64,000 nt of DNA from Pseudoxanthomonas sp. F37 (GTDB taxonomy: Bacteria > Pseudomonadota > Gammaproteobacteria > Xanthomonadales > Xanthomonadaceae), in contig NZ_CP095187.1 in the NCBI RefSeq assembly GCF_022965755.1, positions 806,001-870,000 on the forward strand. The letters are read 5' to 3'. Of this stretch, positions 1 to 8,150 are shown one piece after another. The notes under the pieces were generated by a model, which had not been told where the DNA came from, made no database searches, and worked only from the letters and a program-made list of their open reading frames with translations. Every line of letters starts with the position of its first letter. Within the stretch, counting starts at the first letter, position 1. The translations under genes and the position numbers were made by a program.

Positions 1-702
1 GCCGCGGTCGCGCAGGGCATCGGGCTGATCGGGCGTGAGCTTGAGCACGCGGTCGGCGCAGCGGGCGGCGCGGTCCCATTCCTCGCGTTCGGCATAGACG
101 CCGTGCAGGTTGCGCAGCGTGCGCACGAGGATCGCGCGGTGCGATGCCGGGTTGAGAATGTGCAGCAGCGCGGCATCGTCGGGGATGTCGCCGCCCAGGT
201 GCGGCTTGGCGCGTTCACGCAGTTCGTCCACGCCGAGCGGACGGCCGCCGTTGAAGGGGTCCATCACCAGCAGGCCGTCGTCCACCGGCAGGCGCACCAG
301 GAAGTGGCCGGGGAAGGACACGCCGTCCAGCGGCACGCCCAGCCGCCGCGCGACCTCCATCTGCACCATCGCCAGCGACACCGGATTGCCGAGCCGGCGC
401 TCGAACACCTGGTTGAGGTAGCTGTTGCGCGGGTCGTAGTACTCGTCGTGGTTGCCGGTGTAGCCCAGCTCGTCGAACAGATGGCGATTGATGGCGGCCA
501 TCTTCAGCGGCCACGGTTCGATCGTGGCGATCTCGTGGCGCAGGTGTTCGGCGTGGCTCTGGGCCAGCGTGTCGTAGAGGTCGGGATCCAGGTCGGGGTA
601 CTCGTCGCGCGCGATCAGCAGCGCGGTTTCCAGCAGCGGCACCGTGTCATCGGCCTGGCTGGCCAACGCATTCCATTCCGGCAATGTCAGTCGATCCCCC
701 AT
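1..702 (-). CDS. SirB1 family protein (transglutaminase-like plus TPR), 3' end cut by window
   Basis: The reading frame begins at the complement of CAT at 700-702 (MGDRLTLPEWNAL) and stays open to the left edge, so about 234 N-terminal residues are visible and the C-terminus is missing. The block NSYLNQVFERRLGNPVSL, followed by GVPLDGVSFPGHFLVRL, is typical of the SirB1 family, which carries a transglutaminase-like domain (Transglut_core2). Near the cut edge LKLTPDQPDALRDRG looks like a tetratricopeptide helix pair. The family is cytoplasmic and of poorly defined function, sometimes found near release-factor methylation genes. No catalytic assignment is made here. Family call is confident; role is not. 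Confidence 0.85.
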   Translation of the reverse strand, partial: MGDRLTLPEWNALASQADDTVPLLETALLIARDEYPDLDPDLYDTLAQSHAEHLRHEIATIEPWPLKMAAINRHLFDELGYTGNHDEYYDPRNSYLNQVFERRLGNPVSLAMVQMEVARRLGVPLDGVSFPGHFLVRLPVDDGLLVMDPFNGGRPLGVDELRERAKPHLGGDIPDDAALLHILNPASHRAILVRTLRNLHGVYAEREEWDRAARCADRVLKLTPDQPDALRDRG

Positions 703-740
703 GCCGACAGACTGGGGCCAATCCCACCGCGAATCAAGCC

Positions 741-1187
741 TCAGCGGACGGGCGGAATGCCTTTGCCGAGGGTGAGCTCCGCTCCCTCCTGGAGCTTCAG
801 GCGGTCGGCTTCGCCGGCATTCAGTTCCAGCACGTAACGGGCCGGTTTGTCGCTGGGATAGGAGGGGCAGCGGTTGCCGCCCGAGCACGGCGGGACGTTG
901 CGCTGCTGGGTCACCAGCTTGCGGGCGTCGTCGAAGTACAGGATGTCCAGCGGAATGCGGGTGTTCTTCATCCAGTAGGCCTGCGGCGCCTCGGCCTCGT
1001 GGATGAAGAGCATGCCGGTGCCATCTTCCAGGCGGTCCCGGAACATCAGTCCGCGGGCGCGCTCGGCGTCGTCATCGGCGATTTCGACCCGGAAACGCTC
1101 GCCACCGACCTCCACCCAGGGACTCCCGCTGGCACAGGCGCTGAGCAGCAGGGAGAGTGCGAGCAGGGGCCACGGTCGGGGGTGCAT
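741..1187 (-). CDS. DUF192 family lipoprotein
   Basis: A 148-residue secreted protein. The N-terminus MHPRPWPLLALSLLLSACAS is a lipoprotein signal with lipobox LSAC, so it is probably anchored in a membrane facing the periplasm. The mature part carries DUF192 hallmarks: RARGLMFRDRLEDGTGMLF, YWMKNTRIPLDILYFD and RYVLELNAG. Two cysteines in CSGGNRC could pair. DUF192 is a small beta-barrel domain of unknown function that is often exported. An in-frame ATG five codons upstream (1202) is an alternative start; neither has a clear Shine-Dalgarno sequence. The gene follows the small hypothetical gene on the same strand after about 60 bases. Confidence 0.85.
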   Translation of the reverse strand: MHPRPWPLLALSLLLSACASGSPWVEVGGERFRVEIADDDAERARGLMFRDRLEDGTGMLFIHEAEAPQAYWMKNTRIPLDILYFDDARKLVTQQRNVPPCSGGNRCPSYPSDKPARYVLELNAGEADRLKLQEGAELTLGKGIPPVR

Positions 1188-1248
1188 GTCGGAGTCCGGC
1201 ATCCAGGGAGGCGCGTAGTTTAGCGCCGTGCGCGGCGTGCGCTCCTGC

Positions 1249-1674
1249 CTACGCCTGCAGCAGGCGCGCGGCGATGCGTTCGGCCACGTGGCGGTTGTCC
1301 CGGTAGTAGGACGCGTTGTCGGCCAGCGCCTGCCAGCGTTGCTGGTCCTGGAGGTGATGGCGCACCTGGCGCAGCACGCCATCCGTCAGCCGCGCAGCCG
1401 CGGCCGCGTCGGTGCGCTGCGCAAGCTGCAGCAGGTCCAGCAGCAACAGGATGCCCTGGTGGCTGCGGTCGGCCTGCTGCCGCGCGGCCACGAACAGGCG
1501 GTCCAGGCTGGCGGGTGTCAGCCGGGCAAGGCCCGGGTCGGCCAGGCTGTGGCCGGGGTCGGCCTGCAGCAGGTGCAGGGCGTCGTCGAGGGGAGCGAGG
1601 GGTGGCGTCGGGGGCGTCCCTTCATGCATGCCAGCCGAGGCTGATGCAGTGGACTCGTCGGTCTCGGTGAGCAT
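1249..1674 (-). CDS. Hypothetical alpha-helical protein
   Basis: A 141-residue protein that I do not recognise beyond being the sort of conserved hypothetical found in this family of bacteria. The frame is open further upstream, but the ATG at 1674 (MLTETDESTAS) follows AAGGA about 11 bases ahead and is preferred. The first 30 residues are low-complexity and rich in serine, threonine and proline. The rest is predicted by eye to be helical, rich in leucine, alanine, glutamine and arginine (LLLLDLLQLAQRTDAAAAARL). There are no cysteines after the preferred start, no signal peptide and no membrane segment, so it is probably cytosolic. It faces the HTH regulator gene across an AT-rich spacer and may be controlled from it. 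Confidence 0.55.
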   Translation of the reverse strand: MLTETDESTASASAGMHEGTPPTPPLAPLDDALHLLQADPGHSLADPGLARLTPASLDRLFVAARQQADRSHQGILLLLDLLQLAQRTDAAAAARLTDGVLRQVRHHLQDQQRWQALADNASYYRDNRHVAERIAARLLQA

Positions 1675-1755
1675 CAATCGACAGTTCCTTGTGTCGGTGG
1701 GAAAGCCGTGGTCGCCGGCGCCCGGGTGGGCCGTGGCGCCGATCCGCAGCACGCC

Positions 1756-1799
1756 CCACTTTATTAACCCAATAAGTGTACGTCAATTAAATTAAGTGG
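1756..1799. promoter_or_regulatory. AT-rich dyad, candidate operator/promoter island
   Basis: In this GC-rich window the spacer between two divergent genes contains an AT-rich island with dyad symmetry. CCACTT at 1756-1761 is mirrored by AAGTGG at 1794-1799, and CACTTTATT is followed at close range by AATAAGTG. The spacing and symmetry suggest a regulator-binding site, plausibly for the HTH protein encoded just downstream. No convincing -35/-10 pair was identified. Confidence 0.35.
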
Positions 1800-1836
1800 T
1801 GAATATGTGTGACATGTCGCCGCTAACGTTTCCTGC

Positions 1837-2226
1837 ATGGGCAACGAGCGCGAAAAATTCTCACAGCGACTGGCGCACGCCATGCAGCAGGCGGGATACG
1901 AGCCGCGGCCCACCGTCCTGTTCCACCTGTTCAACACGCACTACCGCGGACGCTCCGTCAGCGTGCAGACCACCTCGCGCTGGCTGGGGGCCCAGGCCAT
2001 TCCCGCGCAGGACAAGCTGCAGGTGCTGGCGGACCTGCTGGGCGTGGAACCGCATGCGCTGCGCTTCGGCAGCACCCCGCGATCGCGCGTGGCGGAACCG
2101 CGGATCGCCTGGCCGGCGGGTGTCGGCGGCCGTGAGCGGCAGACGATCGACGCCTATCTGCAACTGCCGCCCAAGAAGCGCGAACTGGTCGGCGAGCTGG
2201 TCAAGGCGCTGTCCGACGGCGCCTGA
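1837..2226 (+). CDS. XRE-like helix-turn-helix regulator
   Basis: A 129-residue soluble protein beginning MGNEREKFSQRLAHAM. Residues about 5-75 resemble the helix-turn-helix region of lambda-repressor-like regulators: a recognition-helix-like stretch SVQTTSRWLGAQAIPAQDKL followed by LADLLGVEPHALRFG, which matches the usual order of helices 3 to 5 in XRE proteins. The C-terminal part (RQTIDAYLQLPPKKRELVGELVKAL) is helical and may dimerise. The likely role is transcription control, perhaps of its own gene, since an AT-rich dyad lies directly upstream. It converges on rpiA with only 23 bases between the stop codons. Confidence 0.7.
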   Translation: MGNEREKFSQRLAHAMQQAGYEPRPTVLFHLFNTHYRGRSVSVQTTSRWLGAQAIPAQDKLQVLADLLGVEPHALRFGSTPRSRVAEPRIAWPAGVGGRERQTIDAYLQLPPKKRELVGELVKALSDGA

Positions 2227-2249
2227 GCCCACCCCGGTTCCGCACCCGC

Positions 2250-2900
2250 TCAGCGCAGGACGACCGGCGGCTCCCCGCCGACGATGACGATGTCGGCCGG
2301 CCGGCGGGCGAACAGGCCCACGCTGACCACGCCGGGGATCTGGTTGATCTCGCGCTCCATCGCCACCGGGTCGGTGATCGACAGGTTGTGGATGTCCAGG
2401 ATCACGTTGCCGTTGTCGGTCACGGTGCCGTCGCGCCAGACCGGCTGGCCGCCGGTGAGCGCCAGGATCTCGCGTGCGACCAGGCTGCGGGCCATCGGGA
2501 TGACTTCCACCGGCAGCGGGAATCTGCCCAGCACCGGCACCTGCTTGCTGGGGTCGACGATGCAGACGAACTGCTTGCTGGCTTCGGCGATGATCTTCTC
2601 GCGCGTCAATGCCGCGCCGCCGCCCTTGATCAGGCGCTTGTGAGGGTCGCATTCGTCGGCGCCGTCCACGTACAGCGACAGTGTGCCGGTATGGTTGAGG
2701 TCCAGCACCTCGATGCCGTGCTGCCGCAACCGCGCGGTGCTCTGTTCGGAGCTGGACACCGCGCCCTTGATGCGGTCCTTGACCCGTCCCAGCGCGTCGA
2801 TGAAGAAGGCGACTGTGGAGCCGGTGCCCACGCCGACGATCATGCCGTCCTCGACGAACTCGATGGCCTTTTCGCCGGCCAGGCGCTTTGCTTCGCTCAT
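2250..2900 (-). CDS. rpiA: Ribose-5-phosphate isomerase A
   Basis: Interconverts ribose 5-phosphate and ribulose 5-phosphate in the non-oxidative pentose phosphate pathway, in the cytosol. The 216-residue length fits the family (about 219 in E. coli). Diagnostic motifs are visible: VGVGTGSTV near residues 23-31 (phosphate binding), SSEQ shortly after, VDGADECD with the active-site acidic residues, and [12 protein letters not shown] containing the catalytic lysine region. The gene stands alone, with a GTAG-type palindrome on its 5' side. Transketolase, which uses the same sugar phosphates, is elsewhere in the window. Confidence 0.97.
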   Translation of the reverse strand: MSEAKRLAGEKAIEFVEDGMIVGVGTGSTVAFFIDALGRVKDRIKGAVSSSEQSTARLRQHGIEVLDLNHTGTLSLYVDGADECDPHKRLIKGGGAALTREKIIAEASKQFVCIVDPSKQVPVLGRFPLPVEVIPMARSLVAREILALTGGQPVWRDGTVTDNGNVILDIHNLSITDPVAMEREINQIPGVVSVGLFARRPADIVIVGGEPPVVLR

Positions 2901-2926
2901 GATGTCATCTCAACAGGGGAAAGGGT

Positions 2927-3000
2927 GTAGGAGCGCCCCATGGGCGCGATGCTCTTGATGGGTCATGCCGGAAAGCATCGCGCCCATGGGGCGCTCCCAC
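2927..3000. repeat. GTAG-type REP/SMAG-like palindrome, subtype A
   Basis: A 74-base imperfect palindrome. The left arm starts GTAGGAGC and contains GCGCCCCATGGGCGCGATGC; the right arm is its reverse complement and ends in CCCAC in place of CCTAC. The centre is a short unpaired spacer. The form (GTAG end, about 25-base arms) matches REP elements such as SMAG in Stenotrophomonas. It lies between the EVE-domain gene and rpiA and would fold as a strong hairpin in RNA. Confidence 0.85.
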
Positions 3001-3015
3001 GGCCAGGCGGAAAGC

Positions 3016-3479
<464 letters not shown>

Positions 3480-3483
<4 letters not shown>

Positions 3484-4106
3484 GCTGGGGCGTCCGGCAA
3501 AGGGGAGGAAGGAAGTAGCGTATCGCGCTCGGAGCAGATGGCATCCAGCGGCACGTCCCAAGCCTGCGCGCCGACCGCGTCGATGCGCTGCGCCTCGAAG
3601 CCGACACCGACCAGCCAGGGCGGCGCGGGACGTTGCAGGCGGGGCGCCAGCGTGCGGTCGTACCATCCGCCGCCCATGCCCAGCCGGTGGCCGGCGCCGT
3701 CGAAGCCGACCAGCGGCACGGCGATCAATGCCATGTCCGTGGCGAGCAGGCCCGAGCGCGGATCGACATCCGGTTCGGGAATGCCGTAGCGGTTGGTCAC
3801 CAGCTCATCGCCCGGTCGCCAGGGGGCGAAGCGGAGCGTCTCGTCGTCGGCCAGGACGGGCAGGCAGTAGACCAGGCCGGGGGGCAGGCGCAGCTGCCAG
3901 CTGTGCAGGCCGATTTCGCCATCCATCGCCCAATAGCCGGCGACGTAACCCTGGGCCGGAAAGAACGGGAGTGCGAACAGGCGCGTGGCCAGCGCATCGG
4001 CGCCGGCGATGCGCTCGGCGGCGGGCAGGGCGCGGCGGCGCGCACGCAGTTCACGGCGCAGCGTGTCGCGCTCGGCGGCCAGGGCGAAGGAGGGGGAGTC
4101 GGGCAT
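3480..4106 (-). CDS. fau: 5-formyltetrahydrofolate cyclo-ligase
   Basis: Converts 5-formyltetrahydrofolate to 5,10-methenyltetrahydrofolate using ATP. The 208-residue protein begins MPDSPSFALAAERDTLRREL and carries the family basic N-terminal helix (RRELRARRRAL), the PLVGFDGAGHRLGMGGGWYDRTL block that forms the nucleotide/folate pocket, and VGVGFEAQRID near the end. The gene sits directly downstream of 6S RNA and zapA, the same order as E. coli zapA-ssrS-ygfA, which supports both this call and the RNA call. Its end overlaps the EVE-domain gene by four bases. Confidence 0.95.
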
Positions 4107-4285
4107 GCGCGAATTTTACGGCATGCGTACCGGCGTTGCCGGTGGGACCGCGGGAGCGGCGTCAGTCACGGCCCTGCGCGTCGGATCCCTGGTGCAATCG
4201 GCTTCATTTCGAAGTCATCCCGCTCATGGGCGGGTGCAACTGGACCGGCCGGGTCGCGGCTGATGCCGCTGCCGCGGGAAAAATA

Positions 4286-4472
4286 CGTCCTCCGCCATGC
4301 ACGATGTTCGCGAAACGACCTTGAACCCGGGGTTCAAGTGGGAAGGTTGGGTGACCATCGGGCTTTCCGCTGCGAGGCAGACTTGCACTCCCGGTAACCG
4401 TCACCTTCCCGTGGTCGTCATTAAGGGACAAGGCGAATGTTTGCGCGCACTGTCGAGTACAGCAGAGGACGC
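4286..4472 (-). ncRNA. ssrS: 6S RNA
   Basis: 6S RNA mimics an open promoter and sequesters RNA polymerase holoenzyme in stationary phase. On the minus strand the segment holds the conserved hairpin CTTGAACCCCGGGTTCAAGG, almost identical to the 3' hairpin of gammaproteobacterial 6S RNA. A closing stem is formed by GTCCTCTGC (complement of 4462-4470) and GCGGAGGAC (complement of 4287-4295), which pair over nine positions with a single G-U. A -10 box TATACT lies just upstream and a T-run just beyond the 3' side. Position between zapA and fau matches the known synteny. Ends are estimated to within several bases. Confidence 0.92.
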
Positions 4473-4478
4473 GTGGGC

Positions 4479-4484
4479 AGTATA
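4479..4484 (-). promoter_or_regulatory. -10 box of the 6S RNA promoter
   Basis: TATACT on the minus strand, six to eight bases before the predicted 5' end of 6S RNA. No good -35 match is seen at 16-18 bases upstream, so the promoter may be growth-phase regulated or sigma-S-like (inference). Confidence 0.6.
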
Positions 4485-4555
4485 GCCAATGCCGCGTTTT
4501 TGCCTAGCCCGTTCGTCGGCCGATTCAGTGGGCAGTCGGTGTGGTGCGCACTGCG

Positions 4556-4852
4556 TTATGGCGTGCCCAGCGCGCTGTCCAGCTTGCGGTGCAGATCCTG
4601 CAGCGTGCGTTCGACTTCGCGGTTGCGTGCCTGCTGCTCGTCGCGCAGCTGCTGCAATTCGTGTGCCAGATTGAGGGCGGCCAGCACGGCCACACGGTCC
4701 ACCGCCGCCATGCGGTTGCTGCCGCGCACCTCGCGCATGCGGCTGTCCAGCAGCTTGGCCGCCGCCATCAGGCTGGAACGTTCATCGGGCGCGACGCCGA
4801 CGGTGTACTCGCGGTCCAGGATATGGACGCTGACCGGTTCGGTGGCGCTCAT
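4556..4852 (-). CDS. zapA: Cell division protein ZapA
   Basis: ZapA bundles FtsZ protofilaments at the Z-ring. The 98-residue protein has the N-terminal beta-rich domain (VSVHILDREYTVGVAPDE), followed by LLDSRMREVRGSNRM and the long C-terminal helix (AALNLAHELQQLRDEQQARN) that forms a coiled-coil dimer. It starts at an ATG overlapping the stop of the upstream coiled-coil gene by four bases, and 6S RNA follows downstream. Length is slightly short of the E. coli protein (109). Confidence 0.94.
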   Translation of the reverse strand: MSATEPVSVHILDREYTVGVAPDERSSLMAAAKLLDSRMREVRGSNRMAAVDRVAVLAALNLAHELQQLRDEQQARNREVERTLQDLHRKLDSALGTP

Positions 4853-5070
4853 GTGTGCTGCTCCAGCGACTTCAGGCGGCTGATCATGGCTTCCACGCGC
4901 GAGCGCGCCTGTTCGTTCTTGGCCAGCAGCTGCGACCGCTCGCCGACCAGGTGCTCCTGCTGCTGGCGCAGGCTGCGGTTCTCATCCGCCAGGCGCTGGC
5001 AGCGGTCGGCCAGGTCCTGGATGCGCGTACCGAGCGCGCGGAGCTGGTCGAGAAGGTCGGCGTTGTCCAT
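4849..5070 (-). CDS. ZapB-like coiled-coil protein (TIGR02449 family)
   Basis: A 73-residue protein, nearly all a heptad-patterned coiled coil (DLLDQLRALGTRIQDLADRC, then NRSLRQQQEHLVGERSQLL). It matches the small TIGR02449-type proteins encoded just upstream of zapA in many gammaproteobacteria, thought to be ZapB-like division factors. MDNADLL at 5070 is the chosen start; an ATG six codons upstream (5088) is possible. The stop overlaps zapA in an ATGA junction, so the two are probably co-translated and may interact at the Z-ring (inference). Confidence 0.85.
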   Translation of the reverse strand: MDNADLLDQLRALGTRIQDLADRCQRLADENRSLRQQQEHLVGERSQLLAKNEQARSRVEAMISRLKSLEQHT

Positions 5071-5130
5071 GGCGGGCACATTAGGCATGCGGTCGGTGGC
5101 CGGTCAAGCGGCCGGGGCAGCCACCACCCT

Positions 5131-5204
5131 GTAGGAGCGGGCCATGCCCGCGATGCTTTTCGGTCGGACCACGCAAGAGCATCGCGGGCATGGCCCGCTC
5201 CTAC
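5131..5204. repeat. GTAG-type REP/SMAG-like palindrome, subtype B
   Basis: A 74-base palindrome with perfect GTAG/CTAC ends. The arms contain GCGGGCCATGCCCGCGATGC and its complement, a second arm subtype differing in the paired central bases from the copies near 2927 and 18028. It lies between the zapB-like gene and the stop codon of the GGDEF-EAL gene, ending five bases short of that stop. Confidence 0.87.
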
Positions 5205-5209
5205 GGGGG

Positions 5210-7519
5210 TCAGGAGGCCACGCGCATGCCCGAGCCGGGGTAGTACTCGCGGATGAAGCGCAGGCACTGGTCCGCGCCCAGCGCCTGCGAGACCCAGTGC
5301 CCCTGTACTTCGTCGCAGCCGTGGTTGCGCAGGAACTCGTACTGGTCCCAGGTCTCCACGCCCTCGGCGACCACCTTCAGGGCCAGCGACTGTCCCATCG
5401 TGATGATGGTGCTGGTGATCGCCTCGTCGTCGGTGTCGTGGGTGAGGTCGCCGATGAACTCGCGGTCGATCTTCAGGGTGGTCAGGGGCAGGCGCTTCAG
5501 GTAGGCCAGCGACGAATAACCGGTGCCGAAGTCGTCGATGGCCAGCGAGATGCCCAGCCGGCGGCACGCGCGCAGGGTGTCGGCGTTCTGCTCGGGGTGG
5601 GTCATGATGACGCTCTCGGTGAGCTCCAGCTCCAGCCGGTTGGCGGGAATGCCGGTCTCCTGCAGCGTACGCGCCACTACCGCCTGCAGGTCGCCGCGCT
5701 GCAGCTGGGTGGACGAGACGTTGACCGCCATCGACAGCTCCTCCAGGCCCTGCTCGTGCCAGTCCCGCAGCGTCAGGCAGGCCTCGCGCAGCGCCCAGGC
5801 GCCCAGTTCGAGGATCATCCCCGATTCCTCCGCCAGCGGGATGAACTGCGCCGGCGAGACCATGCCGAACTCCTTGCTGTCCCAGCGCAGCAGGGCCTCC
5901 ACGCCGGTGACGCGCTGGCGCGAGATCGACAGCCGCGGCTGGAACACCAGCGAAAGTTCGTTGCGGTCGATCGCCCGCCGCAACGCGCTGGCCAGGATGG
6001 CGCGGTGACGGTTCTTCTCGTCCATCGACTCGGAATACACCTGGTAGGTGTGCCGGCCCATCGCCTTGGCCTGGTACATCGCCGTGTCGGCGTGCTTGAG
6101 CAGTTCGGTGGGTACCTGCGCATGCTCGGGGTACAGGCTGATGCCGATCGAGGGCGATACCGCCAGCTCCAGCCGTTCGCCGAAGTTCAGCGGCGCGTGG
6201 AAGGCGTGGATGATCCGCTGCGCCACGTCTTCGGCGTCGGGCATGCCGTTGATGTCCTCCAGCACCACGGTGAACTCGTCGCCGCTCAGCCGCGCCACGG
6301 TGTGCTGGGTGCCCACGGTCTGCTGCACGCGCGCGGCGGCCGCGCGCAGGATGCGGTCGCCGGTGGCGTGGCCCAGCGAGTCGTTGATGTCCTTGAACCG
6401 GTCCAGGTCGATGAACAGCACGGCCACGTGTCCGTGTTCGCGGCGGGCCCGCACGATGGCGCGCGACAGGCGCTCGGACAGCAGCGAGCGGTTGGGCAGG
6501 CTGGTCAGCGTGTCGTAGTTGGCCAGGTAGCGCAGTTCCTGCTCGGCGCGCTTCTGCTCGGTGATGTCGGTGAGCACCTGCACGTAGATGGGGCGTTCGC
6601 CGCTGGCGTCGGGCACCACGTTGGTCTCGATCCGGCAGAGGATCTCCTCGCCGTCCTTGCGCACCTTCCACACCTCGCCGGACCAGCGGCCGGTCAGGCG
6701 CAGTTCGCGGTTCATCCGCTCGAAGAAGGCGTCCTCGTGCTGGTCGCTGTCCAGCATCGTCATCGGCTGGCCGATGATCTCCTCTTCGGCGTAGCCGGTG
6801 ATGCGGGTGAAGGCCGGGTTGATGGTGATGAACTGGTGCGCCCAGTCCAGCACCGCCACCGCCTCGTTCATGCTGCGCATCACCTCGCCGGCGATGCGGT
6901 GCTCGTACTCCGCGTTGCGGCTGGCGGTGATGTCGCGCGCGGTGCCGGCGATGCGCACCGGCTGGCCGTCGGCGTCGCGCTCCACCACCCGGCCGCGGGC
7001 GCGCACCCACACCCAGGTGCCGTTGCCCTGCATGTCCATGCGGTGCTCGGAGGTGAAGATGGGCGCCTTGCCCTGCAGGTGCAGGCGCAGGCGCTCCATC
7101 ACCAGGGGCAGGTCTTCCTCGTGGATGGCGGGCACCTCGCCGTGGCGGGTGAGCACGGTGATGTCCGAGGTCTGCACCGCGGTTTCGTCCGCCCGCATGC
7201 GGTACAGCCTGCGCTGCACCAGGTCGTAGTCCCAGAACTGTTCGCCCGAGGCCCACAGGGCAAGCTTCAGGCGTTCGTCGCGGTTGCGCAGCGCGTCGCT
7301 GCGCAGCGGCTCCGGCGGCGCCTGGCGGGCCGCCAGCCAGTCCTGCCACCAGCGCCGCGTGCCGATCGCCACCACGCCCAGCAGCACCGCGCCGGCGAGC
7401 AGCATGACCGGCGCTCGGGACGACAGCGGGGACGCCGTTGCGAGGACTGCAGCGACAGGAAGGGCGAGCATGGAGGTGGACGGGCTGTCCGGGCCGAGGC
7501 GATACCGGAGTGTAGGCAT
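5210..7519 (-). CDS. Membrane PAS-PAS-GGDEF-EAL cyclic-di-GMP protein
   Basis: A 769-residue bifunctional-type c-di-GMP enzyme. An N-terminal membrane segment ([17 protein letters not shown], around residues 37-53) precedes two PAS sensor domains (the second with [19 protein letters not shown]), a GGDEF domain with SGDEF at about 412-416, and an EAL domain with EALLRW near 541, [32 protein letters not shown] and VVAEGVET. All the EAL metal/substrate motifs look intact, so phosphodiesterase activity is likely; cyclase activity is plausible because SGDEF variants can be active. The start is uncertain: 7519 or 7471 ([10 protein letters not shown]), neither with a strong ribosome-binding site. 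Divergent from ygfB. Confidence 0.93.
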   Translation of the reverse strand: MPTLRYRLGPDSPSTSMLALPVAAVLATASPLSSRAPVMLLAGAVLLGVVAIGTRRWWQDWLAARQAPPEPLRSDALRNRDERLKLALWASGEQFWDYDLVQRRLYRMRADETAVQTSDITVLTRHGEVPAIHEEDLPLVMERLRLHLQGKAPIFTSEHRMDMQGNGTWVWVRARGRVVERDADGQPVRIAGTARDITASRNAEYEHRIAGEVMRSMNEAVAVLDWAHQFITINPAFTRITGYAEEEIIGQPMTMLDSDQHEDAFFERMNRELRLTGRWSGEVWKVRKDGEEILCRIETNVVPDASGERPIYVQVLTDITEQKRAEQELRYLANYDTLTSLPNRSLLSERLSRAIVRARREHGHVAVLFIDLDRFKDINDSLGHATGDRILRAAAARVQQTVGTQHTVARLSGDEFTVVLEDINGMPDAEDVAQRIIHAFHAPLNFGERLELAVSPSIGISLYPEHAQVPTELLKHADTAMYQAKAMGRHTYQVYSESMDEKNRHRAILASALRRAIDRNELSLVFQPRLSISRQRVTGVEALLRWDSKEFGMVSPAQFIPLAEESGMILELGAWALREACLTLRDWHEQGLEELSMAVNVSSTQLQRGDLQAVVARTLQETGIPANRLELELTESVIMTHPEQNADTLRACRRLGISLAIDDFGTGYSSLAYLKRLPLTTLKIDREFIGDLTHDTDDEAITSTIITMGQSLALKVVAEGVETWDQYEFLRNHGCDEVQGHWVSQALGADQCLRFIREYYPGSGMRVAS

Positions 7520-7607
7520 GCGTACGCATGCACAACAAGCCGGGATGCGGCTTTTCGTTGGTACACTTGCGCGGGTGTCCGAAACCCGTGGCGGATTGCG
7601 TTCTTCT

Positions 7608-8150
7608 ATGCCCGACCTTCCCGATATCGCCGCCGTCGACGCGGCTTCCCGCCAGTTGGGACTGGCCATGGACGCCTCCGAGCTGCACGGCGTGCTGTGC
7701 GGCTGGCTGGCCGGCGGTGGCGCCACCGACGGCACCTGGCTGGCGCGCGCGCTGGCCGACGATGCCCTGCCCGCGCCCGCGCCCGGCAGCGTGCTGGACC
7801 AGCTGCGCGAAGCGGCCATCGTCCAGCTCGAGGACCGCGGCTTCTCGTTCGACCTGCTGCTGCCTGCCGCCGATCATTCGCTGGACGAGCGCGCCGAAGC
7901 CCTGTTTTCCTGGTGTCGGGGGTTCCTGGGCGCGTTCGGGCTGGCGGCCGGCGCCGCGCCGCCGCTGTCGGAGGAGGGCGGGGAAGCGCTGCAGGATCTG
8001 GCGCGCCTGGCCAAGGCCTCGGCCGAAAGCAGCGAAGACGAGGAAGACGAGGACGCGCTGGCCGAGCTGGAAGAGTTCGTGCGCGTGGCGGCCCTGTTGC
8101 TGCATGGCGATTGCGTGCTGGGGCCCCGGCACCGCCGGAGCCTGAACTGA
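7608..8150 (+). CDS. YgfB/UPF0149 (YecA-like) family protein
   Basis: A 180-residue cytosolic helical protein of the UPF0149 family: MDASELHGVLCGWLAGGG and FSWCRGFLGAFGLAAG are the two conserved Gly/Trp/Cys blocks. An acidic stretch (SSEDEEDEDALAELEEF) occurs near residue 145. The family has no known enzyme activity; in Pseudomonas YgfB has been reported to influence beta-lactam resistance through ampDh3 expression. The TGA stop shares its last base with the pepP ATG (TGATG), and ygfB-pepP is a widely conserved pair upstream of the ubiH region, although ubiH does not follow here. Confidence 0.92.
   Translation: MPDLPDIAAVDAASRQLGLAMDASELHGVLCGWLAGGGATDGTWLARALADDALPAPAPGSVLDQLREAAIVQLEDRGFSFDLLLPAADHSLDERAEALFSWCRGFLGAFGLAAGAAPPLSEEGGEALQDLARLAKASAESSEDEEDEDALAELEEFVRVAALLLHGDCVLGPRHRRSLN

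Noticed and set aside
6272-6286. Claim that the GGDEF domain is inactive because it reads SGDEF
   Set aside because: SGDEF is found in active cyclases as well, so the single change does not support loss of activity.
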